From: Ophiothrix spiculata | Taxonomy: Eukaryota > Echinodermata > Ophiuroidea > Amphilepidida > Ophiotrichidae | Reading direction: 5' to 3' (one strand) | Assembly: GCA_000969725.1 (NCBI GenBank) | Contig: JXSR01S017657.1 | Length of the DNA stretch: 28,510 bases | In this document: piece by piece, positions 1-8,500 of the stretch | Layout: each line of letters starts with the position of its first letter | Position numbering within the stretch: the stretch's first letter is position 1 | Translations under genes and position numbers: made by a program | The notes under the pieces: generated by a model | Told to the model about the DNA's origin: nothing | The model's input: only the letters and a program-made list of their open reading frames with translations | Database searches by the model: none

Positions 1-139
1 AAATCAATTACAATAATAATCAACTCCAATCCACCAGTAATAGTGTTGAGTTAAGTATGGATGAGGTTGGTGCCATGTAACGAACATGGACTCCATCTTA
101 AAAAAAAAAAGAACATGACCATGTATTTCCATACAGTGA

Positions 140-407
140 ACCTATAGAGGGTTTCGGAAATCCAGATTGTTTTTACCAACGAGTCAACTGGAAATCCAGT
201 CAAATTTCGTCGTATGTATCTATGGAAATCCAAACAATTTGAGCAATCATGCATAGAGGATTCAGGAAATCCAGACCTTTATTTGATGTATTTTGGGCCG
301 GAAATCCTAGCATTTTAGAAATGTAGATTTCGGAAATCCATACTTTTTCGACATTTTAAAATTAACCCTCTATAGGGGGTGTGCACTTATTATCTGGAAT
401 AGCCCAA
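140..407. repeat. Partial copy of the 4.2-kb MITE (right end intact)
   Basis: The right end (about 362-407) reads CCCTCTATAGGGGG, then TCTGGAATAGCCCAAT, the same terminus as the complete element at 4223-4483. The body repeats GGAAATCCAGA-like words four or five times, and CCTATAGAGGG near 140 mirrors the CCCTCTATAGG near the right end. The expected left terminus (ATTGGGCTATTCCAG) is not visible, so this copy is degraded or truncated on the left. Confidence 0.6.
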
Positions 408-559
408 TATTGAGAACAATGTTATATCTTTCAATAATCATTGGAATATGGTTTAAGGGAACACATTTTTCATTCACACGTTTAAAATTCATAATGACGC
501 GATTAATGTGACTGTGATGACAATCATACTTTTTCAAAATAGTTTGGAAAACTATTTTG

Positions 560-616
560 TTGCAACCCCCCACTATTTTTTTATAGCGAGTCCCCCTGAC
601 CTCCTTATGTAGTACC
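560..616. repeat. Dispersed repeat fragment shared with the 19.8-kb element
   Basis: The stretch with TTTTTTATAGCGAGTCCCCC followed by TGACCTCCTTATGTAGTACCA closely matches 19817-19862 in the same orientation (TTTTTATAACGAGTCCCCCT, then GACCCCCGTATGTGGTACCA). It is a fragment of the CCCTAG-ended family. No coding potential is claimed. Confidence 0.6.
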
Positions 617-670
617 ATTTCCAAGATGCTCAATTATTCTAAATATCTATAGTTTTGGATTTAAAGTAAA

Positions 671-1257
671 TGAAGAGCTGAATTTCAAAACGGCTTAGAG
701 ACCATTTTTTTCAAAAATGAGTTTTTGATAGATTCTTACAGACTTTCAACTTGTGCATCATCCTGGCAAAAATATTTGTTGAAAAAATCTTGCTAATAGG
801 GTTAAAATCCCGAAAATGTTACTTTTATGACCAAATATGGACATTGTATGACCATATTTGGGCATAGAAGGGCATTATACCCATATATGGTAACTTTGTT
901 ATTAAACATGACCTGATGTTGAAATTTGATATTTATAAAGTACAACATAGCCAAATTAAGAATTGAAAAAGAAATTTTGCAAAAATTTGGAAGATGGGTG
1001 GTTCCCAAGATTAAATTTAATGAAATTCCCTGCAAAACGGCTTACATCCATTTTCAGCAAAAAATCAATAATCAATTAATAAGAAACTATTTGATGAATT
1101 ATCTAAATTACACCTTATTTTTAAAGACATATTTGTACATAATTACTGAAATCATTATCAGGAATTTTGCAACACATTTTGATGTCCTAGCAATTTTTTG
1201 CCCTTTTCTCAAAAAAAGCAAAATGGATACAAGCCGTTTTGCAAGTCAACTCTTCAA
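671..1257. mobile_element. Non-autonomous DNA transposon with imperfect TIRs, copy 1
   Basis: The left end begins TGAAGAGCTGAATTTCAAAA followed by CGGCTTAGAGACCATTTT. The reverse complement of the right end begins TGAAGAGTTGACTTGCAAAA followed by CGGCTTGTATCCATTTT. The TIRs are thus about 38 bp with roughly 25% mismatch. The left 300 bp align in direct orientation with 26429-26700, and 1160-1257 aligns with 26725-26822. A third copy of the terminal motif (TGCAAAACGGCTTACATCCA) lies inside at about 1030-1049, suggesting a composite or an internal duplication. The 124-codon ORF at 926-1300 lies mostly in this element and does not look like protein. No clear target-site duplication was found. 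Confidence 0.75.
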
Positions 1258-1862
1258 ATACATGTTTAACGTTTTTTTGATGAAAAAGGGCAGATATTGA
1301 GTTACAATAATTATTTGCTCTTTTTAGAAAATGTAATAACACATGCTATGTTAGGTAAATCATCTTTTTGTTTACAACAGTTGGGTACATATTCTAAAAA
1401 CTTGTAATTGAGAGTACATTTTGCACCATCGATCTATGATTTAGGCCAAAAAATCATATTACTCTCTAACGAGCATAACATAATTTATACATGTCAATCT
1501 GTCTTTTATTATAACGTCTGTAGACGTAATTGGGAAAATTCATGACCAACATAATTAAAAATTATGATAATTATGATTGAGGACTACATTTTTAAGTTTG
1601 CTAAAAGAATTTCCCTATACATACGATATAATAGTGTATTCGTCATTTTTCTTCAATGATGTAAATTTGGGAGATTGACGAACTGAACATGTTCTATCTC
1701 CCAACTTTAGAAATATATTTACTATATATAGATAGATTGTCGCAGCAGGAATGATCTTGAATAATGAGTTGTCTCGTATTCTGTTTATATGTTTGTGTGT
1801 TGTACCGGAACCTTCTATACCACGCTACTTGGTTATAAAAAAAACTCTCAGTTTATCTGATA
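1258..1862. other. AT-rich intergenic sequence, nothing recognised
   Basis: There is no long ORF, no convincing exon and no inverted repeat. The sequence is AT-rich unique-looking DNA between the TIR element and the tRNA-like sequence. Confidence 0.5.
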
Positions 1863-1935
1863 GACCGAATAGCTCAATGTTAAGAGCGCTCGCATGACAA
1901 GCGAGAGGTCCGGGGTTCGAGTCCCTGTTCGGCTA
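1863..1935 (+). tRNA. tRNA-Val(GAC)-like gene or SINE head
   Basis: A full 73-nt cloverleaf can be drawn. It has a 7-bp acceptor (GACCGAA with TTCGGCT, containing a G-U pair and an A-C mismatch at the outer two positions). The D arm is GCTC/GAGC, the anticodon arm CTCGC-ATGACAA-GCGAG, the variable loop AGGTC, and the T arm CGGGG-TTCGAGT-CCCTG. Loop positions 34-36 read GAC, which decodes valine. A Pol III B box (GGTTCGAGTCC) is present and a T7 run follows four bases after the discriminator. Against a working tRNA: animals normally read Val GUC with an AAC/IAC anticodon, the D loop lacks the GG pair, and the acceptor tip is mispaired. A tRNA pseudogene or the head of a tRNA-derived SINE is equally likely. 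Confidence 0.7.
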
Positions 1936-1938
1936 GGA

Positions 1939-1945
1939 TTTTTTT
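1939..1945 (+). terminator. Pol III T-run terminator
   Basis: Seven consecutive T residues follow the tRNA-like 3' end by four bases, the usual position for RNA polymerase III termination. Confidence 0.6.
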
Positions 1946-3080
1946 CAAATAAAATGAAATCTTGGCCTGTTTGTAACCTGTCTGATTGTTGTTAATGTTC
2001 TAATGATGAGTATTTCTCCATTCCTTTATCTTCCATTATGATTATTAGGCCTAATGATAAATCACATGTGTCTTTTTACATTTTTAGGTTATAATAGCAA
2101 AAAAATCAATTTGCAACCTTATATAATAAGTAGGGACTATTAATAATAATTAAAAAATAATAAGAATTTGCAAACTAAAATCATCCAATAGACATTTGCT
2201 GATTCATTAAAAAGTTATTTTCACAGAGAGAGAGAGAAAAGACGACGTTTGCGTATGCCATAGAAGCCATTTTTTCTGAATGGCTAGAATGATTATTGGG
2301 TTTAAAAGATATCTCCTCTCCTGGAAAATGGTACGTTCAAATCGATGGACGTAAGTCATCGACTGGTCATGATATTTGTTTCACACAAAAACGTTGCTAA
2401 AACCATACCAATTTGTATTCAACGGTTTGTAACTCTAAATAAAATGCACTTTAACCCCACAAAGTTATATATTGCTGGAAAGCTTATTTTCCGAGGATTT
2501 CAGTTTTACTTAAATACGCCTAATTTTGAGGGATAGATAAATATCATACAGGGTGCAAAATAAATTAAAAGTGCATTTGGTCAACCAACTTGGCACAATG
2601 TGATTTTGTTGGGGAAATGTGTATCCAGATGACACAAACAATACACGATGGATGTGATGATGGCATTCCATAAAATAATATATTTGGTGACAATTTCATT
2701 GTGGTCAAAATACTGAGGATGGTCAAAATCTCATTAATTTTTGGGATATTTATCGGTCATAATTTTTTTCCTGTATACAATATATAAAAATTAATCACAT
2801 AATTAAATTCCTTGTCAAATTTTCTTTGAAAAATGTATAACTTTTACCAAGTACGTCGACTCGGTCAAAAGATATGCCGTTTTAAAGTTTTTGGAGTGTA
2901 AAAACATGTTCTGTACAGTAATGTATAGAGAAAACTACCCACATATAAACCATTAAGAAACAACAAAATTTGGATGATATGTCAATACTCGATACATGCC
3001 TTAGCATTATACATGTACATATCTCATTGAAGCATTTACAAAAAAATTACGATCCCATCATATTTATTTTTAACAATACA
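1946..3080. other. AT-rich intergenic sequence with a short (AG)n tract
   Basis: No supported gene was found. An (AG) microsatellite-like tract lies at about 2225-2238. The 63-codon ORF at 2345-2536 has no recognisable domain and no splice or promoter context. Confidence 0.5.
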
Positions 3081-3092
3081 TGTGTTTATAAA

Positions 3093-3209
3093 TCATAACT
3101 TTTTTACACTTTTGCATGTAGTCCTATGCGCACCTCCTCCACCGTCGCCTCCTCCACACGATCCATCGTGTTTACCAATTGCTTTCTTCAGTATAACTTC
3201 TTTAATTAA
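3093..3209 (-). other. Short glycine-rich open frame, possible coding exon
   Basis: The minus strand has a 38-codon open frame ending in TGA. It contains a CGGGDGGGGAH stretch and a second cysteine ten residues later. It stands out because the underlying GGA/GGN run is much more GC-rich than its surroundings. It lies downstream of the ShK-type gene on the same strand, so it could be a distal exon. In-phase AG acceptors exist only without a pyrimidine tract, and no donor or poly(A) context supports it. A decayed GGA simple repeat is the more economical explanation. Confidence 0.15.
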
Positions 3210-3539
3210 TCATATGAAGTTCACTTTTTACACAAAAATAGAACATAAATAGACCTCTCATATGATACCAACATTTCCAAAATACGTAAAGAAGTTTTAG
3301 CCAAAATGCATGTTTTCTATCATTTTTAGGGTTAATATGTAACAGATCCAGGATATTTGGGAGACCTTTTTGTGACGCAAGGCCAGATGTGATAAAATAA
3401 AGCGCATGTTTTGTTTCTACTGAGGATCAATTGATTTTAAAATTGCAAACCAGACACTAAGAGATCACAAAATATGGCACAGACACTGAACATGATTTTG
3501 AAAGTAGCACCGTAATTCAATTTGTAAATTGCAGCAGCG

Positions 3540-3627
3540 TATAAATAGGAAGGGGGGAAAACGAATTCACTGTTTCCAAGGCACAGATTTCCTATAAAGG
3601 AAAGTCAGAAATATTTTGTATCTTCTT
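3540..3627 (+). promoter_or_regulatory. Candidate TATA promoter with short first exon
   Basis: TATAAATA begins at 3540. An initiator-like TTCACT has its A at 3569, 29 bases downstream, which is the normal TATA-to-start distance. A consensus 5' splice site GTAAGT starts at 3628, leaving a possible 59-nt non-coding first exon (3569-3627). No matching coding exon was found downstream on the plus strand, so this may be chance, a lost gene, or the start of a non-coding transcript. Confidence 0.25.
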
Positions 3628-3705
3628 GTAAGTTTTGAGATTTTTTCATCAAAAGAAAATCTTTATGATCGTCACTTGGCAATGATCAGAGAATACGAAT
3701 TAAAA

Positions 3706-4112
3706 TTCTGCCCTCCAAAGTAAAAACGCAGTATGTGCCACATACTGCATTTTCAAAATTCTGAGATATAAAAGCATTTTGCACATAGGGCCTACTGCGT
3801 TTTTACTTTGGCAAACGTTTACTAGTATTTATGAACAAGCAAAGGGTGCTTGTGTATCTTAGTGATATTATTCATAAAAACATTTTTTCAAATGACCTTG
3901 ACATTTTGACCGTGCACTTGATGTTACCGTGCTGTTGATGCATTTTGCACATACTGCGTTTTTACTATGTCAAACTAAAAATCCATTTTTTGGAAATATT
4001 CTTGAAAAATGGTGTTTACCATGTGATAAAGCATACTTTAAACTACATGTTAATGCAAAAAAGTGAAAATAGCCAAAATATCACATACTGCGTTTTTACT
4101 TTGGTGGGCAAA
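3706..4112. mobile_element. MITE, about 407 bp, CCAAAGTAAAAACGC termini
   Basis: The left end carries TGCCCTCCAAAGTAAAAACG, then CAGTATGTG. The right end is its inverse (CACATACTGCGTTTTTACTT, then TGGTGGGCA), giving TIRs of about 29 bp with two or three mismatches. The same core recurs internally at about 3782-3811 and 3945-3969, and a small hairpin GCAGTATGTG-CC-ACATACTGC lies at 3729-3749. The 64-codon ORF at 3945-4139 is a by-product of the repeat. Confidence 0.75.
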
Positions 4113-4222
4113 ATTGTCATTGTCAACATATTCAAATAAAAGTAACAAAGCATATATTTACTTCCTCGTGAAAAGTGGAATGGCTGTTAGTCCATGATAG
4201 CTCACGTTGCAGCGTTTTATGA

Positions 4223-4483
4223 TGGGCTATTCCAGATAATTTGTGCCCCCCCCCCCCCCATAGAGGATTTTGGAATTCCAGATTTTTTTTTTACAACAGC
4301 GGGCCTTGGAATTCCGGAGTTTTTAAAACAAAATTCCCTGTTTTCCAGAAAATTATCTTCAAAGTCACCAAGAATCCAACATTTTTCAAAGAAACTGGCT
4401 CATGGCTCTGAAATTCCAGACTTTTTGAATGAGGATAGTTTTCCTCCTCTATGGGGGGAGGGCAGTTTTCTGGAATAGCCCAA
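4223..4483. mobile_element. MITE, about 261 bp, ATTGGGCTATTCCAG termini
   Basis: The left end reads TGGGCTATTCCAGATAATTT, then GTGC, a C-run, CATAGAGGA. The right end is the inverse: TCCTCTATGGGGGGAGGGCA, then GTTTTCTGGAATAGCCCAA. The TIRs are about 45 bp and imperfect. The interior repeats GGAATTCCAGA-like words. A degraded copy is at 140-407. The overlapping ORFs on both strands (4194-4478, 4291-4524) are artefacts of this element. Confidence 0.8.
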
Positions 4484-5500
4484 TGCAACTCAGTTTCTAG
4501 GAACCTTTGTGTTTTTATCATCATGGTCCTGGTCCAATGCTACGTTCTAAATCCCGGACGATAATGGGAGTCGAAAGTGATCAGACAAGCTTGCAAGATT
4601 TAATTAGGTTTATTCAAATTCTAAATTTTCTGTTGTTGTCGTTGATGTTATGGTTGTTGTTTTGTAGTTGCCTTACTGTGAGGGTATATGTCCGTGATAA
4701 AACGAATTTTTAATTTAGAGTCGACCTACTACTGTGGTGGCTTGGTCATGTCACATCAACTCTCACGCAACGTTAGCATCACGCTTTATCCCGTTAGGCC
4801 ATTTAAAAATTGTTTGTCTCAAAGCCCTCCTATCTTGAAAAACTAATGCGAAATGCGGTTTTATTTTTAATCTTTTTTTTTTCAATTTTTTTTCGTGCGT
4901 GACAGAAGTTATGAGTGCTATTCTAAATATAAAAGAGTTCCATATGTACTCCCTCATATATTTATATGTCAGATACAAAATTAATGTTAAGATTGGCCTT
5001 TTTTAAATCAAAAACAAAATAAAGAACTAATTTAATTAACTTTTATGTTACAAGTAAATATAAAAGTAGTTCATATGGAATTATAAAGAATATTTTTCAA
5101 AAAAAAAATAAAAATAAAAACGGCAAAAAAAACACCAACGCGCACACTAAAACTAATACGCGCGGGAGCTTTGTGATAAACAATTAATTTTATTTAGCCT
5201 TATCTGGTTAATTACATGGGCACCGCGGAGATAAACAAGAAAACACGTTATTAGACGTCGTGGCGTTTCGTCTAGTGCATTTTTATTTTCTGAGCATTTT
5301 TTAGAAATCTGTAATAATACGTACCCTGTTTTTTTTTTTTAATTTTGCTGAAAGTTTAGAATTTCAAAAAATGTAGTGTGCTTTTATACATTAAAATGAT
5401 TTTAGTTTTAGAGGAACTAAAACTGACTGAGACTATCCTTAGTCCTGTTGTGTGTATACAGATTTTAATTGGCTGTAACAAAAATCAATCTATTCTTCAG
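4484..5500. other. AT-rich intergenic sequence, no gene seen
   Basis: It contains A/T homopolymer tracts (4868-4890, 5095-5125, 5331-5341). A less repetitive patch at 5150-5280 has TTAATTA-type homeodomain core words and a TTATCT GATA-like site. No exon could be supported. Whether the patch is conserved cannot be judged from one genome. Confidence 0.4.
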
Positions 5501-5502
5501 CA

Positions 5503-5560
5503 TTTATTGAATCCAGCAACTGCATGTCGGCACATTTTCATTCCGTCGAGTCACTCAGAT
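5503..5560 (-). CDS. Possible terminal exon and poly(A) signal of the ShK-type gene
   Basis: After the acceptor GACATACAG (5563-5561), the phase-1 frame from exon 4 continues for seven codons to TGA at 5540-5538. An AATAAA signal follows about 30 bases later (5508-5503). This gives a short acidic, serine-containing tail. Phase, stop and poly(A) signal agree, but the exon is tiny, the pyrimidine tract is mediocre, and AATAAA is common in AT-rich DNA (a second one lies just upstream of the acceptor). The true last exon could be elsewhere, even beyond the window. Confidence 0.35.
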
Positions 5561-8500
5561 CTGTATGTCGGTATAGCTTTATTAAAAATCACTCAAGAGT
5601 AACTGTTCCAAAAGTGATTCATCATAGAGTTTTTTCTCTGAAATGAAATGTAAACACAAAACAGTCATTTATTTAAAAAAAAAATGGTTAAGTCATAATC
5701 AAAGCTGCCTTTTGTTGAAATTTATCTAAATTTCCTCAAATAAGCATGAATTTTGCCTGGTTACGGAACGAACTTTATTGTTTGTATAGCGCGGCATAAT
5801 CGGGGACAACGGAAAATGGAGAAAGAACACAACTTACAAGGGCACAGCAAATGGCCTTAACCCTAACGACACCGAACCTTACAAAATCACATTCCACTAA
5901 ATCAAGAAAATCCAAAAAAGTCCAAATACGTCACAGACCGTAGTTAGCTATGATCACGAAATCGCTGCCATGGCAGCGCCTGCTCAGTGGCTTGACATAG
6001 TGATAATCGGATTGGGAAGCGAGAGGTCCCGGGTTCGAATCCAGGTGAAAACCTGTGATTTTTGACTTTAAAATTTCAAAGGAGGTGCTTAAAAGTGTTA
6101 GGGTTACAAAACCTTCATTGATTTTCTTTAAACAAATGGTATTTTGGTAGATTTATTTATGCTGATAATGAATCTAAAATAATAAATATAGGTCACTGTG
6201 CTCGTTTTTGAAATAGAGGCATTTCGAAAAGTATATATTTTCCAAAAAAAAAAAAATCATCCGATTTACCATACAAAGTATAGGGAAAGCTCAAAAAAGT
6301 CGATCATTATGTGCTCCACTGATTGTTTTAATGTTAACATATGTTAAAGCACTTTTTACGTACTTCGAAATAAAATATGGTCACCGTCTGTTTTCTTTCC
6401 ATACAATAAATTGTAACAGCTCCACCACCATGACCACTTAGGGTGTTGAATGGTAAAAACCGAAAAATGTTCTTTCCACAATGACTTGAAAATGGTAGTT
6501 AAAGGTGTAGGTTCCGATCACATTTTCATCCACAGGGCTCAACCAGAATGATTGCATATTTGATATCAATTGAAAATCACATATTTTTCTGATTGCAAAT
6601 CCAAAATGAGGTCAAGGTCAATCAGTTAAAGTAGATTATACACAAGCAAGTTAAAATGGGAATCTACACCTTTATCATTGAATTTTGCACAACTTCACAA
6701 TCGCCGATACAGTAATAGAGAGCTCTGTGCTATTATTATTGCTCACCTCCGCAAAGACCACAAGATTTCTGGCAGCGATCTTGAGCTGTTTGATATTTAC
6801 ACAGCGAAAGCCTGTTTGTTACCACATGGCAATTTTTGCCAATATCCTCGCAAGTTTCTGGAAAAAAATAATTGTATATGTCAAAAACAGTACAGTATAG
6901 AAGATGTTTGTACAATGCACATATCAGTATCCAGGACTTGAATTTAGATTGCAATTTAACTTCACCCGGATATGTACGTAATTATTCATTACCTCACCAC
7001 TGTTTTATCACTATAACAATATAGCCAATTATAAGCAAAGGCACATTATTGGTGGCGCTATTTCTGTAAATCAAGTTTCCAGTTTTTTGGGTTTTTTTAA
7101 TATATGAACCTTAGTTTTTACATTTTCCGCATGGATAAGGTGCAGGAGACCAAAAATAAATTTTATTCGTGTTAAATTTACACATTAAATATTTAGTTTA
7201 TACAATATGCATATAATTAATTAAAAAAAATGAACATCGCCACCAATAATGAAATCTTAAAACATGCAGGCGGCGGCGGACACGATTTATAGAAGATCCT
7301 AGATTTAGGGATGAGGGATTTCCAAAACGCAAATTTAGGGAACGATCTACGTGTTTTTATATTGGGTCACGTGACTCACGTATTGAAGAAAATAATTACA
7401 AAGATCATATTGTTACCTCTCCTCAAAAAACTTCAATAGTGTTCTAATCGTAATTAGCATAATTATGTTATCCTAAATCCGCTGGGGTTCACGCGTGAAC
7501 CCCACTTTTTATATATGTTATCATATTTTTTACCGATTAGCAATATAATTTTAGCGGCAATCCCACACGATCCCGGATGTATTTTCCCACGATGTTTCTT
7601 ATAGAGGCGGTATAGGACATGAGTCACATCGACGCAGCCGGGGCCGGGGATCGTATACGATAAGAACGGCAACCATGCAATAGTTGCCACGACCACCCCC
7701 TATGAAAATATGGGCTAAAATTTATATTTTGATCTAAAACTGGCATTTCTTGAGATAAAATGTAAAATTAAATTATGGAACAACAATAACAGTTTAGAAT
7801 TAATTTAGCCATTGTTAAGGGCGTGCACTTATTTTAACGGTGCATTTTGATAAAACAACAACCCATCAAACAGCGGTGACCTTACGTTGCTTTACGTATT
7901 CATCAGAGGGCAAGGGGAGGGCACACTGGCCCCTGACATAAAAAGCGGGAAATCGGGCAGCAAGCGGTAAAAATCAGGAAGGACAAGAAATATAAAAGAG
8001 CAGCTGCGAGACTGCTAGACAGGAAACATGGGGAAAAGCAGCAATCGTGTCAAAAGACGTTGCTTTAAATCTTTTCTTTTATTATTATCATTTTTTAATT
8101 TTTATTTGCATGTCAGTTTTTAAAATCGACTTGAATTTATTTTGGGTGTACGAAAAAAAAAAATTGCCGAAAAAGGTAAATCGGGAAAAGTATGGACATG
8201 ATGTTTTTGCACCCCCTCCCGCCCTACTGACCAAAACGTCTGGTTATACAAGTGGTTCAACCGTAAAAATAAACATAATGCTGACTCCAGGTCTTGTATT
8301 GAGGCCATATATTGCAAGAATTATATAATAAAATGGTATTTACCGTATTATTACCCCGGGGATGCCACTTAAGTAATGTTGCCGGTATAGTGTGACCAGA
8401 GTTTTTCAAAAAACCCAGAAGGGTGGAGGGTTCTGAAGTCAAAATATACACGTTTTCTACTATTTACATCCTAAATCGGGATTTTAACGATACTGATTTC

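Noticed and set aside
926..1300. 124-codon plus-strand ORF
   Set aside because: It lies largely in the 671-1257 TIR element, is low-complexity, and is not preserved in the second copy at 26.4 kb.
5858..5869. Telomere-like TTAACCCTAAC
   Set aside because: It is a single occurrence, not a tandem run, and better seen as a possible repeat end.
6747..6857. Calling the gene a potassium-channel toxin
   Set aside because: ShKT modules occur in many non-toxic secreted animal proteins; the Lys-Tyr pair is not at the position of the known dyad, so the name is not justified.
6678..6941. Plus-strand ORFs of 71 and 87 codons
   Set aside because: They are antisense to the minus-strand ShKT exon, which has cysteine spacing and splice sites on its side.
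7483..7510. Rho-independent terminator (GC hairpin plus T run)
   Set aside because: The window is clearly animal DNA with spliced genes, so a bacterial terminator has no meaning here.
7463..7696. 77-codon minus-strand ORF in a GC-richer patch
   Set aside because: There is no recognisable domain and no supporting splice sites, and it overlaps the 22-bp palindrome.
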